Positions 8,582 to 19,653 of a stretch of DNA of 64,000 bases are shown here, piece after piece. Within the stretch, counting starts at the first letter, position 1. Each line of letters starts with the position of its first letter. The notes beneath the pieces were generated by a model. The model saw only the letters and a list, made by a program, of their open reading frames with translations, did not search any database and had not been told where the DNA came from. Both the position numbers and the translations under genes were made by a program. The DNA comes from Blattabacterium cuenoti BPAA. GTDB taxonomy: Bacteria; Bacteroidota; Bacteroidia; Flavobacteriales; Blattabacteriaceae. The stretch covers positions 558,001 to 622,000 of the forward strand of contig NC_020510.1 in the NCBI RefSeq assembly GCF_000348805.1, written 5' to 3'.

Positions 8582-9310
8582 TTACATTCGTTTTTGAACA
8601 ATAAAGTAAGCTTCTTTAGCTGCCATTTCTTCTGATTTTTTTTTTGAAGAACCTATTCCTTTAGTTTGAATTCCACATTCTGATATTGTAAATTCAGATA
8701 AATAAATAATTTTATTTTGATTTTGATCTTCTCTAAAAGTTTTAAAATTTATAAAAAATTTATTTTTTTGAGACCATTCTAGAATCCATACTTTATAACT
8801 GAAAATTTCATTTTGTAACTTTTCAATATTCACATGAGGATGTAATATTTTTTTATGTACAAAATTTTCACATTCTTGATATCCTCCTTCCAAATAAATA
8901 AAGCCTATTAAAGCTTCAAGTGTATTTCCAAGTATATTTTCAGATATCATAATAGATTTATCGAAAAAAATATCTGAAATAGTTAATTTTTTAGAAATTT
9001 CATTTAAATTTCTTCTACATACGATTTTGGATCGTATTTGAGTTAACTCTCCTTCTTTTTTTTCAGGAAATTTTTTACACAAAAAATGTGATATTATAGA
9101 ATTTAATACAGCATCTCCTAAAAATTCTAATCTTTGAAAATTAAGAGAATAATTTTGATTGAAATTCTTTTTTTTTGTATAAAAACTATATATGAATACT
9201 TCTTTTAAAAATTTTGTATTTTTTGGACAAAATCCTAATATTTTTATTAAAATACCAACTAAGATAGAAGAGTCATTTTGTTCAAAAAAAGTCCTATTTT
9301 CAGATAACAT
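8582..9310 (-). CDS. rnc: Ribonuclease III
   Basis: Double-strand-specific endoribonuclease for rRNA and mRNA processing. The 242-residue protein has the RNase III signature 'RLEFLGDAVLNSIIS' (about residues 62-76) with the catalytic Glu and Asp, a second acidic motif 'NTLEALIGFIYLEGG' (about 128-142) and a C-terminal double-stranded RNA-binding domain ending 'GSSKKKSEEMAAKEAYFIV'. It is directly adjacent to fabF (stop and start touch) and follows the order acpP-fabF-rnc that is standard in Bacteroidetes, so the three form an operon. Confidence 0.95.
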   Translation of the reverse strand: MLSENRTFFEQNDSSILVGILIKILGFCPKNTKFLKEVFIYSFYTKKKNFNQNYSLNFQRLEFLGDAVLNSIISHFLCKKFPEKKEGELTQIRSKIVCRRNLNEISKKLTISDIFFDKSIMISENILGNTLEALIGFIYLEGGYQECENFVHKKILHPHVNIEKLQNEIFSYKVWILEWSQKNKFFINFKTFREDQNQNKIIYLSEFTISECGIQTKGIGSSKKKSEEMAAKEAYFIVQKRM

Positions 9311-10564
9311 TTATTTTTTAAATAAAATACAAACATTATGTCCTCCAAAGCCAAACGTATTGCATATACTAATTTTTACCTCTTTTTTTATTGCTTGATT
9401 TGGAGTTAAATTAATTTTCGGATCTATATTTTTATCTATATGAAATAAATTGATAGTTGGAGGAATAATTCCTTTTGTTAAAGGAAGAATAGAAGCTATT
9501 GCTTCTATTGCTCCAGCTGCACCTAATAAATGTCCTGTCATAGATTTTGTAGAATTAATATTGATATTATGTATATTTTCATGAAATACTTCTTGAATCG
9601 CTTTTATTTCTGCAATATCTCCTAATCTAGTAGATGTCCCATGAGAATTAATATGATCAACTTCTTTACATTGAATACCTGCATCTTGAATAGCTGATTT
9701 CATAGCAAAAATAATACCTATTCCTTCTGGATGAGGAGCTGTCATGTGATAAGCATCTCCAGATAGACCTACTCCTCCTATTTCCGCATATATATTGGCT
9801 CCTCTTTCTTGAGCATGTTGATATTCTTCAAGAATAAGACATCCTGCTCCTTCTCCTAATACAAAACCATCTCTGTTTTCATCAAAAGGACGTGATGCTG
9901 TTTTATAATCTTCATTTCTGGTAGATAATGCATGTAATGCATTAAAACCTCCTATTCCACTTTGTGTAATTGCAGCTTCAGATCCTCCAGTAACGATGAT
10001 ATCCGCTTTTCCTAAACAAATAAGATGATAAGCATCTACAATTGCATTAGAGGATGAAGCACAAGAAGATACCGTTGCATAATTTGGACCATGAAGACCA
10101 TAATTCATAGAAATTAACCCAGCAGTAATATCTATAAGCATTTTTGGTATGAAAAATGGACTGAATTTAGGATATTTTCCTCCATATACATAATCAGAAA
10201 TAGATTCTTCTAAATTTAAAAGCCCTCCAATTCCAGATCCCCAAATCACTCCTATTCTTTCTCTTTTTTCTTTTGAAAAATTGATTCCACTATTTTTGAT
10301 CGCTTCTTCAGAAGCGACTATCCCATATTGTGCACAAGGATCTAATTTCCGTCTTTCTTTTTTATTAAAAAAAACACTTGAATCATAATTTTTTAATTCA
10401 CAAGCAAATTTAGTTTTATATTTCTTAGTATCGAAATAAGTAATGGGGGCACACCCATTTTTTCCGAGAACAAGAGATTTCCAATATTCCTCTACAGTAT
10501 TTCCTATAGGAGTAATAGATCCGATACCAGTTACCACTACTTTTTTTTTAATTAATTCCTCCAT
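9311..10564 (-). CDS. fabF: 3-oxoacyl-ACP synthase II (FabF)
   Basis: Beta-ketoacyl-ACP synthase that elongates acyl-ACP by condensation with malonyl-ACP in type II fatty-acid synthesis. The 417-residue length is typical. The active-site Cys168 sits in 'TVSSCASSSNAIV', and the two catalytic His lie in 'INSHGTSTRLGD' (about 308) and 'TKSMTGHLLGAAGA' (about 345). The glycine-rich end 'NTFGFGGHNVCILFKK' is complete. It lies 34 bases downstream of acpP, its carrier-protein partner, and abuts rnc. Confidence 0.97.
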   Translation of the reverse strand: MEELIKKKVVVTGIGSITPIGNTVEEYWKSLVLGKNGCAPITYFDTKKYKTKFACELKNYDSSVFFNKKERRKLDPCAQYGIVASEEAIKNSGINFSKEKRERIGVIWGSGIGGLLNLEESISDYVYGGKYPKFSPFFIPKMLIDITAGLISMNYGLHGPNYATVSSCASSSNAIVDAYHLICLGKADIIVTGGSEAAITQSGIGGFNALHALSTRNEDYKTASRPFDENRDGFVLGEGAGCLILEEYQHAQERGANIYAEIGGVGLSGDAYHMTAPHPEGIGIIFAMKSAIQDAGIQCKEVDHINSHGTSTRLGDIAEIKAIQEVFHENIHNININSTKSMTGHLLGAAGAIEAIASILPLTKGIIPPTINLFHIDKNIDPKINLTPNQAIKKEVKISICNTFGFGGHNVCILFKK

Positions 10565-10598
10565 ATTTTATCCATTCATACATAAAATATCTGTATAA

Positions 10599-10862
10599 TC
10601 AGTTTTTTTTATTCTGCATTTTTTTTTCTATCAAAATATTTTCTATAGCCTGTACGGCTTCCCCTACTGTTGTGATTTTTTCAGCTTTTTCATCTGAAAT
10701 ACTAATATTAAACTCTTTTTCAAACTCCATAATGAGTTCTACTATATCTAAGGAATCTGCTCCTAAATCATTGGTAAAACTTGCCGTAGGAGTGATTTCA
10801 CTTTCTTCTACGTTTAATTTTTCTACAATAAGAGCATTGACTTTAGATGCGATATCAGACAT
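10599..10862 (-). CDS. acpP: Acyl carrier protein
   Basis: An 87-residue acidic carrier protein for fatty-acid synthesis. The phosphopantetheine site is Ser37 in '[17 protein letters not shown]', the universal AcpP motif. It should be loaded by an ACP synthase encoded elsewhere and works with FabF, FabG and FabZ, all present in this window. It is the first gene of acpP-fabF-rnc and diverges from pckA. A good -7 element lies 23 bases upstream. Its base composition is less AT-rich than most neighbours, as expected for a highly expressed conserved gene. Confidence 0.97.
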   Translation of the reverse strand: MSDIASKVNALIVEKLNVEESEITPTASFTNDLGADSLDIVELIMEFEKEFNISISDEKAEKITTVGEAVQAIENILIEKKMQNKKN

Positions 10863-10885
10863 AGATTCATAATTTTTTTATGGTA

Positions 10886-10893
10886 CAAAATTA
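10886..10893 (-). promoter_or_regulatory. -7 promoter element for acpP operon
   Basis: Read on the minus strand this is TAATTTTG, an exact match to the Bacteroidetes -7 consensus TAnnTTTG, 23 bases before the acpP start. No convincing -33 TTG is visible. Confidence 0.45.
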
Positions 10894-10910
10894 GTAAACT
10901 TTTGTAAATC

Positions 10911-10933
10911 ATGCATAAATTTGCTTTATGCAT
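10911..10933. promoter_or_regulatory. Perfect 9-bp inverted repeat between acpP and pckA
   Basis: ATGCATAAA (10911-10919) and TTTATGCAT (10925-10933) form a perfect inverted repeat with a five-base centre, TTTGC. It covers the putative -7 element of pckA and lies 17 bases upstream of the pckA ATG. The position suggests an operator or an mRNA 5' hairpin; it is not followed by a T-run and so is not a terminator. Confidence 0.5.
10916..10923 (+). promoter_or_regulatory. -7 promoter element for pckA
   Basis: TAAATTTG matches the Bacteroidetes -7 consensus TAnnTTTG exactly and lies 26 bases before the pckA ATG, inside the inverted repeat at 10911-10933. A TTTG at 10901-10904 is too close (11 bases) to be a normal -33 element. 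Confidence 0.4.
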
Positions 10934-10949
10934 AAATAGTACATGACAT

Positions 10950-12539
10950 ATGATCTCTTTTTCTATAGAAAATTATGGAATTTTGAATTCTTCATACAAT
11001 TGGCAATTGACGCCTGATGAATTACAAAAAATCATTATCCGAAAAAAAATGGGAGTTGAAACAAAATCAGGAGTTTTAGCTATAAATACAGGTTCTTTCA
11101 CTGGAAGATCTCCCGAAGATAGATTTATTGTAAAAGATAAAATAACAGAACAAAAAGTTTGGTGGGATGAAAAATTTAATCAATCTTTTGATTCAGAAAA
11201 ATTTGATTGTTTATATCAAAAAATAACCCGATACTTATCGGGAAAAACTTTATATATCCGAGATGGATATCTTTGTTCCGATAAACGTTATCAATTAAAT
11301 GTTCGTTCTATTAGTGAATATCCATGGTCTGATTTATTTATTCATAATTTATTTTTAAGATTTCAAGAATTGAAAAGAATTTTACCAGATTGGTTATTAT
11401 TCTGTGCTCCAGGATTTCAGGCTAACCCCATAAAAGATGGAACACGAAATAAAAATTTTTCTATTTTAAATTTTTCTAAAAAAATCATTCTGATTGGAGG
11501 ATCCGGATATACAGGAGAAATTAAAAAATCTATATTTTCTGTTCTAAATTTTATACTTCCTATGTATAAAAATGTTTTTCCTATGCATTGTGCCGCAAAT
11601 ATAGGAAAGCAAAAAAAAGATACAGCTCTTTTTTTTGGATTATCTGGAACAGGAAAAACTACTATTTCTAATGATATTAATAGAAATTTGATTGGAGATG
11701 ATGAACATGGATGGACTTATGATAATATTATCTTCAATTTTGAAGGAGGATGTTATGCTAAAATATTGGGTATTTCTAGAAAAAATGAACCAATGATTTA
11801 TCATGCTATAAAAAAAGGAGCCATGTTGGAAAATGTCTTTCTCAAAACAAAAACTAGAGAAGTAGATTTTTTAAATGATTCCATTACTCAAAATATAAGA
11901 ATAAGCTATCCCATTTATTTTATAGAAAATATTGAAAAAAAACTATTATCTTCTAATATAAAGAATATTTTTTTTCTAACATATGATGCTTTTGGAGTAT
12001 TACCACCTATAGCTAAACTGAATAGAGCTCAATCTTCTTATTATTTTTTATTAGGATATACATCTAAAGTAGCTGGTACTGAATTAAATATTCAAGAACC
12101 AAAATCTACTTTTTCTTTTTGTTTTGGAGCACCATTTATGCCTTTACATCCCGTTCAGTATACAAAAATGTTCATGAAAAAATTAGAGAATACTAAAATA
12201 AATGTTTGGATGATCAACACCGGATTAATATCGGGAGGGGAGTCATATGGATCATCTAGAATTAAATTAAATGATACACGTAAAATCGTTCAAAATGTTT
12301 TAAATGGTTTTTTATTAGAAGTTCCTTACGAAAAATATCCTATTTTTAATTTTCAAATTCCGAAATATTGTCCAGGAGTCTCTTCTACTATTTTGAATCC
12401 AAAAAATTCATGGGAAAATGAAAAAATGTATCAAAATCAAGTCAGAACACTCGCAAAAAAATTTATTCAACATTTTGATAGATACAGACAAGATATAGAT
12501 AAAAGTATTATCTCATATGGAGAACCTGTTTTAGAATAA
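10950..12539 (+). CDS. pckA: Phosphoenolpyruvate carboxykinase (ATP)
   Basis: Interconverts oxaloacetate and phosphoenolpyruvate with ATP, linking the TCA cycle to gluconeogenesis or working as an anaplerotic step. The 529-residue protein has the N-terminal 'NTGSFTGRSPEDRFIV' motif, the PEPCK P-loop 'FFGLSGTGKTT' (about 228-238) and the metal/nucleotide motif 'LIGDDEHGW' (about 248-256), which identifies the ATP-dependent class. Length matches the family. It is transcribed alone, divergently from acpP, with a palindrome over its likely promoter, and converges with ribE with no room for a terminator. Confidence 0.96.
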   Translation: MISFSIENYGILNSSYNWQLTPDELQKIIIRKKMGVETKSGVLAINTGSFTGRSPEDRFIVKDKITEQKVWWDEKFNQSFDSEKFDCLYQKITRYLSGKTLYIRDGYLCSDKRYQLNVRSISEYPWSDLFIHNLFLRFQELKRILPDWLLFCAPGFQANPIKDGTRNKNFSILNFSKKIILIGGSGYTGEIKKSIFSVLNFILPMYKNVFPMHCAANIGKQKKDTALFFGLSGTGKTTISNDINRNLIGDDEHGWTYDNIIFNFEGGCYAKILGISRKNEPMIYHAIKKGAMLENVFLKTKTREVDFLNDSITQNIRISYPIYFIENIEKKLLSSNIKNIFFLTYDAFGVLPPIAKLNRAQSSYYFLLGYTSKVAGTELNIQEPKSTFSFCFGAPFMPLHPVQYTKMFMKKLENTKINVWMINTGLISGGESYGSSRIKLNDTRKIVQNVLNGFLLEVPYEKYPIFNFQIPKYCPGVSSTILNPKNSWENEKMYQNQVRTLAKKFIQHFDRYRQDIDKSIISYGEPVLE

Positions 12540-12554
12540 AATAAGTCTATTTAT

Positions 12555-13169
12555 TTAGAATGTTTTTCTATTATTTTTCCAATATCGTTGGATAGATTGG
12601 TGAATGTATTTTCCTAAAATATCAAATTCTACATTTACCATATCACCAATTTTCATTTGATGAAAATTGGTGGTTTCATAAGTATAAGGAAGAATAGATA
12701 CGTTAAAAATATATTGATTGCATGTTATTATAGTAAGACTTACTCCATTAATGGCAATAGAACCTTTTTTTACAATTCTATGATTCAATTTTATTTTAGA
12801 TTTAAAAAAAAAGAGCCAGCTTCCATTTCTATTTTCTATTTTAATAATCCTAGCAATTGTATCTACATGTCCTTGAACTATATGTCCATTTAACCTTTCA
12901 TGCAACATCATCCCTCTTTCTAAATTGACTTCATCTTGAATTTTTAAAAAATTTAAATTAGTACATAATAAAGTTTCTTCAGAAGCTATGACTGAATAAG
13001 TTTTTTTATTAATATTCATAATACTTAAGCATATTCCATTATGACAAATACTTTGATTGATTTGAATTTTTTTATTTAAAAATGGATTATTGAAAGTGAT
13101 ACAAAGATTGTTTTTCTCACGATTTAATTGATGTACTTTTGCAGTACATTCTACAATTCCAGTAAACAT
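12555..13169 (-). CDS. ribE: Riboflavin synthase alpha chain
   Basis: Dismutation of two 6,7-dimethyl-8-ribityllumazine molecules to riboflavin. The 204-residue protein begins 'MFTGIVECTAKV' as in the family and has two tandem lumazine-binding barrels. Hallmarks include 'ERGMMLHERLNGHIVQGHVD' at the junction and 'GVSLTI' in the second repeat, matching 'GICLSI' in the first. The N-terminal Cys region 'VIASEETLLCTN' is kept. With ribF at 16.1 kb it shows that riboflavin-to-FAD synthesis is retained. Gene symbol usage varies (ribC in some species). Confidence 0.93.
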   Translation of the reverse strand: MFTGIVECTAKVHQLNREKNNLCITFNNPFLNKKIQINQSICHNGICLSIMNINKKTYSVIASEETLLCTNLNFLKIQDEVNLERGMMLHERLNGHIVQGHVDTIARIIKIENRNGSWLFFFKSKIKLNHRIVKKGSIAINGVSLTIITCNQYIFNVSILPYTYETTNFHQMKIGDMVNVEFDILGKYIHQSIQRYWKNNRKTF

Positions 13170-13217
13170 AATAATTTATAATAATTGTTATCAAATTAAT
13201 TAAATATTCTATTTTGT

Positions 13218-14252
13218 ATGAATTATAGAAAAAAAAAAATTAAAGTTGGTTTTACCACGGGCGATATTAACGGAATAGGAATCGAAATTTTTTTGAAAGT
13301 ATGTTGCAAAAAAAAAATTTTAGATTTTTTCACTCCAATATTATTTGGATCACAAAAATTATGTTTTTATTATAAAAAAATTTTAAATATGGAAATCAAT
13401 AATATACGAGAAATTAAAAATTTTAAAGAGGTTGTTGATTATAAAATCAATGTATTTAACATATGGAAAGAAGACATTAAATTCGAATCTATAAAAATCA
13501 ATCATCCTGAATCGGGAAAATATCCCATTTTATCTTTAAAAAAAGCTGTAAAAGCTTTAAAAGAAGGGAAAATAGATGTACTTGTAACAGCTCCAGTTAA
13601 TAAAAAATCTATGAATTCCAAAAATTTTTCATTTTTCGGTCATACTGAATATCTACAAAATGTTCTAGAAGGAGAATCCTTAATGTTTATGATTCATGAC
13701 ATTTTAAAAATCGCCTTAGTAACCAATCATTTACCTTTAAAAAAGGTAAGTTCAGAATTGAATATAAAAAAAATAATAAAATCAATTAAAATTTTACATC
13801 AATCTCTTATCATTGATTTTTCTATAGAAAAACCCAAAATTGCGGTTTTGGGATGTAATCCTCATTCAAGTGATAATGGATTAATAGGGAATGAAGAAAA
13901 CACAAAAATTAAACCAGCTATTGATAACTTATTTCAAAAACAAGGATGGTTAATTTTTGGACCTTATCCTTCAGATAGTTTTTTTGGAAATCAAAACTAT
14001 AGAAATTTTGATGCTGTTCTAGCTATGTATCACGATCAAGGTTTAATTCCTTTTAAAACCCTAACTTTTAATCAAGGAGTCAATTTTACAGCTGGACTTT
14101 CCCATATACGAACATCTCCTGATCATGGAGTAGCCTATGATATAGCTAAAAAAGGAATTGCCAATGAAAATTCCTTTGAAGAAGCGATTTTTAATGCTAT
14201 AAAAATATTCAAAAATAGAAAAGAATATATGAAATTCAGTTTATCAAGATTA

Positions 14253-14258
<6 letters not shown>
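13218..14258 (+). CDS. pdxA: 4-hydroxythreonine-4-phosphate dehydrogenase
   Basis: NAD-dependent enzyme of pyridoxal 5'-phosphate synthesis. The 346-residue protein has 'VGFTTGDINGIGIEI' at the start, 'VTAPVNKKSMN' (about 128-138), 'FFGHTEYL' with a metal-binding His, 'CNPHSSDNG', 'DAVLAMYHDQGLIPFK' and 'TSPDHGVAYDIA', which supply the other metal His residues. The coding start includes an 11-A run (codons 4-8), which is in frame but prone to slippage. The 3' end overlaps the convergent atpC by six bases. pdxH (43.1 kb) is a second vitamin B6 gene in the window. Confidence 0.95.
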
Positions 14259-16030
<1,772 letters not shown>

Positions 16031-16073
16031 TTATATTTGCAATTGTAAATGTAAGAGAAAAAAAGACAAAATT

Positions 16074-17015
16074 TTGAAAATTTATTCATTGATTGATGAA
16101 TTTTCTTCTTTCGATCCATGTGTATTTACACTTGGAGTTTTTGATGGCGTTCATATAGGACATCAAGAAATTATTAAAAATTTAATTTTTAGATCTAGAA
16201 AAAAATATTGTTCCGTTCTGCTCACTTTTCATCCACATCCAAAAGAAATATTAAATTCTGATAAAAAATTTTTTTATTTAAATACTCTTTCTGAAAAAAT
16301 ATATAATTTAAAAAAAACAGGAATAGAACACTTGATTATTCATCCTTTTACTATCAATTTTTCAAGATTAAGAACAAAAGATTTTTTAAAAAAAATATTA
16401 CATCCTAAATATAAAATTAGAAAAATCATTACTGGATACGATTCTCGTATCGGAACAAATAGAGATAATTCTTACGAAGAATTAAAAAAACTATCTCATA
16501 GTTATGGAATAAAAGTTTATAAAGTAAGCCCTTACAAACTAAAAAAAAAAATAGTGAGTTCCACTCACATACGTAAATCTCTTTTATTAGGAAATATACA
16601 ATGGGCAAATCAAGCTTTGGGATATTTTTATACATTGTCTGGAAATGTCATAGAAGGAAAAGGTATAGGAAGAATGATTAATTTTCCCACTGCAAATCTA
16701 CAAGTAGACTCCAAAAAATTGATTCCCAAAAAGGGTGTTTATGCTGTAAAAATTAATTACTTAAATAACATGTATTCAGGAATGTTAAATATAGGAATAA
16801 ATCCCACTCTAGAGAAAAAAAATAGAAAAATAAAGATAGAAGTGCATATATTCGATTTTTTTGAAAATCTATATGGAAAAAAAATAGATATTTTAATGAT
16901 TCGTATAATCCGTGAAGAAAAAAAATTTAATTCTATCCAAGAATTGAAAAAACAAATATATATAGATAAAATGAATGTACAGAAATTTTTTTATCATGAA
17001 AAAAAAAATAGATAG
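16074..17015 (+). CDS. ribF: Bifunctional riboflavin kinase / FAD synthetase
   Basis: Converts riboflavin to FMN and FAD. The N-terminal nucleotidyltransferase domain has 'TLGVFDGVHIGHQEIIKN' with the HxGH-type site and 'LTFHPHPKEIL'. The C-terminal kinase domain has 'VIEGKGIGRMINFPTANLQV' (about residues 198-217). Total length of 313 is normal. The start is TTG at 16074, chosen because no ATG is in frame ahead of the conserved 'DPCVFTLGVFDG'. The end overlaps the next gene by 20 bases, indicating an operon. It complements ribE in the flavin pathway. Confidence 0.94.
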   Translation: MKIYSLIDEFSSFDPCVFTLGVFDGVHIGHQEIIKNLIFRSRKKYCSVLLTFHPHPKEILNSDKKFFYLNTLSEKIYNLKKTGIEHLIIHPFTINFSRLRTKDFLKKILHPKYKIRKIITGYDSRIGTNRDNSYEELKKLSHSYGIKVYKVSPYKLKKKIVSSTHIRKSLLLGNIQWANQALGYFYTLSGNVIEGKGIGRMINFPTANLQVDSKKLIPKKGVYAVKINYLNNMYSGMLNIGINPTLEKKNRKIKIEVHIFDFFENLYGKKIDILMIRIIREEKKFNSIQELKKQIYIDKMNVQKFFYHEKKNR

Positions 17016-19653
17016 AATTATTAAGGATATATTTAAAAACTTAAATCATAAGATTATTTTCATCTCAAAAACTTCTACTGTTATAGAATATATTCAAAAT
17101 AAATACAGTTCAAAATTTAGTTCTGAAACTAAATTTTTTACGATAGAAAAATTTTTTGAAACTATTTCTGGACTAAAAATTTTAGATCATCATTCAATAC
17201 TGCTTTACTTTTTTTCTTTTTTAAAAAAAGATGATTTTATAGAAAAAAAATTTCACGATTTTTTTAATTGGGGACCTAAAATATTAAATGATTTTCAGAA
17301 TATAGATTTTAATATGGTTAATGTTGAACATTTTTTTTCTTCTATTATTTCTACAGAAAAAATAAATAAATGGAATCTTGATTTTTTGAAACAAGAAAAA
17401 TTTTTTTTTTGGGAAAAAATTCATGAGTATTATTATATTTTACAATCTCAACTCTTCAAAAAAGGAATTGCTTATCATGGAATGCTTTTCAAAACAGCAA
17501 TCTCTTGTTTAGATTCTTTCTTGTCTAAAAATTTAGATACAAAAATTGTATTATTTCTCGTTCAGAATATTGCATTTTTGAATCAATGTGAAAAAATTTT
17601 TACTAAAAAAATTATTCAACAAGGATTAGTTTATGATTTATGTGGAAAAAATATTTCAATTTTCACTTTAGAATCTTTGAATCAAAGAAGGCTTTTAAAT
17701 TCAAGAACATGTTCACAATATGAGAATTTAAAAATTATTGGTGTTTCAAAAGAAATAGAACAAGTGAAAACTGTAAAAAATATCATATGCAAATTGATCA
17801 AAAAAAATCAAAAACCTAATAAAATACTTCTAATTCCAGGAGATCAAAATTTGACGATTCCATTAGCATATTCTATAAAAAAATTAGGAATTAATATATT
17901 TTTTAATATAGATTGTTCATTAAATAATATTCCTATTTATTATACTTTTTATTTCATATTCCAATTACTGTTAAAAAAAAAGAAATTCAAAAAATTTCCT
18001 AGAAAAGATGTGATCAAAGTATTATCCGACGGATATATACAAAAATTTTTTTTAAAAAAAAATTCAATCTTAAAAAAATTAAGTATCGAAAATGATTCTG
18101 ATTTTCTTTTCGAAGACGAAATAAAAAAATATTTATACAGAAATGACTTGTGGATTATTTTTAAAATTCAAACTAATGATATCAAAATGATTCTTATAAG
18201 TCTTATTAGTTTTATTAGAAAATTAAAAAAATTGCTATTAACGAATAGAAGAAAACATTTTTTGGAATTGATTTTTATTTCTAAACTAGAAATTTATATA
18301 CAAAAATTCAGAATCATAGTTAGAAAAACTAAAAATTTATCTTTAGAAATTAATGATGTATTTAACATATATGAAGAGTTTGCTCATACAGAAAATATAC
18401 GATATATACGTAAACATAGAAGAAGAGGATTATATGTAACAGGTTTTATAGATGTTTTTTTAGAAAATTTTGATGTTGTGATCATTACATCCTTTAATGA
18501 AGGAGTGATTCCCCCGAATTATAATAATAAAAACAGTTCTTTTATTCCATTTGATATGGAAAAAAAATTACAGATCAATAATACTCATGAAATTTTTTAT
18601 TTTCATCATTTAACAAGAATTATTCAATTTTCAAAACAAACATATTTAATATATAAAGATCAACCAGATGAAATTAATTCTGGAGAAAAAAGTCGTTTTA
18701 TTCATAGAATAGAAATAAATTCTAAAATTTCAACCGAAAAAATAAAAAAACCATTTTTTCCTCTAAATTCGAAAAGACTTCCTATTGTAATTGATAAAAC
18801 CAAATCTATAATTCGGTGTTTGCATGAATTAGTCAATAAAGGATTATCCCCTTCTTCTATTCATTTATATAATTATAATCCTCTTCTATTCTATTATAAG
18901 AAAATCCTTAAGTTAAGAGATCCAGAAAAAATATCTTACAAAAAAAAAATAGGAAAAATTATCCATAAAATATTAAAAATTTTGTATGAGCCTATAAAAG
19001 AAAATTTTATGACAATTGATTGTATCCATGAAATGAAAAAAGATTGTGAATCTATTGTAAAAAAAGTTCTTTTAGAAAAAGAAAAAATCATTGAAGGAAA
19101 TAACATGTTTTTTTATTGTATTATAAAAAATTATGTAAAAAAATTCATTTCATGGGATGAAAAATTTGTTAGACGCGGACATAAAATTTTTATAAAGGAA
19201 ATAGAAAGAAAAGTGTCTTCGATATTAAATATCGGATCAAAAAAAATAAAATTACATGGTATTATAGATCGTATAGATGAGTATGATGGAAAAACTCGTA
19301 TTCTTGATTACAAGATAGGATTTTCAAAAATTAAAGAAATTAATGTTTCTTTAAAAAATATTGAAAATATTTTTTATGATACAAATTATGTAAATACCAT
19401 GCAATTGCTGGTTTATGTTTACTTATGGTTTCAATCTTCCATATTGAAAGGAAGTAAAAAAGAATCTCCTATTATAGGAATTATTTCTCCCGAAATGAAT
19501 GGAGATATATTACAAATTCCCATAAATATTTTTCGTATTCTAAAAACAAACATCACATATGAAAATTATAAAATAAACGTTCTTCCATTTCTGATTAAAA
19601 GAATTTCTGATATACTCGATCCTAGTATTCCAATTATAGAAAAAATTTATTGA
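16996..19653 (+). CDS. AddB/RecB-type PD-(D/E)XK nuclease family protein
   Basis: An 885-residue protein whose C-terminal third looks like the RecB/AddB nuclease domain: 'GLSPSSIHLYNYNPLLFYYK', then 'GKIIHKILKILY', and the catalytic pattern 'GIIDRIDEYDGKTRILDYKI' with Asp and the D-x-K pair near residue 770. The middle resembles a degenerate UvrD-like helicase region ('VVIITSFNEGVIPPNYNN', 'FIPFDME'). In free-living flavobacteria this kind of protein pairs with a UvrD/AddA-like helicase-nuclease next door; here the neighbours are ribF and the convergent leuB, so any partner lies elsewhere. Start ATG 16996 was chosen over 16975 because it opens with 'MKKKIDRII'. The amino-acid composition is extremely Lys/Ile/Phe-rich, showing fast drift. 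Confidence 0.7.
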   Translation: MKKKIDRIIKDIFKNLNHKIIFISKTSTVIEYIQNKYSSKFSSETKFFTIEKFFETISGLKILDHHSILLYFFSFLKKDDFIEKKFHDFFNWGPKILNDFQNIDFNMVNVEHFFSSIISTEKINKWNLDFLKQEKFFFWEKIHEYYYILQSQLFKKGIAYHGMLFKTAISCLDSFLSKNLDTKIVLFLVQNIAFLNQCEKIFTKKIIQQGLVYDLCGKNISIFTLESLNQRRLLNSRTCSQYENLKIIGVSKEIEQVKTVKNIICKLIKKNQKPNKILLIPGDQNLTIPLAYSIKKLGINIFFNIDCSLNNIPIYYTFYFIFQLLLKKKKFKKFPRKDVIKVLSDGYIQKFFLKKNSILKKLSIENDSDFLFEDEIKKYLYRNDLWIIFKIQTNDIKMILISLISFIRKLKKLLLTNRRKHFLELIFISKLEIYIQKFRIIVRKTKNLSLEINDVFNIYEEFAHTENIRYIRKHRRRGLYVTGFIDVFLENFDVVIITSFNEGVIPPNYNNKNSSFIPFDMEKKLQINNTHEIFYFHHLTRIIQFSKQTYLIYKDQPDEINSGEKSRFIHRIEINSKISTEKIKKPFFPLNSKRLPIVIDKTKSIIRCLHELVNKGLSPSSIHLYNYNPLLFYYKKILKLRDPEKISYKKKIGKIIHKILKILYEPIKENFMTIDCIHEMKKDCESIVKKVLLEKEKIIEGNNMFFYCIIKNYVKKFISWDEKFVRRGHKIFIKEIERKVSSILNIGSKKIKLHGIIDRIDEYDGKTRILDYKIGFSKIKEINVSLKNIENIFYDTNYVNTMQLLVYVYLWFQSSILKGSKKESPIIGIISPEMNGDILQIPINIFRILKTNITYENYKINVLPFLIKRISDILDPSIPIIEKIY

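Noticed and set aside
10672-10872. Open frame antisense to acpP
   Set aside because: It mirrors the complementary strand of a fully convincing acyl carrier protein; no independent start context or domain.
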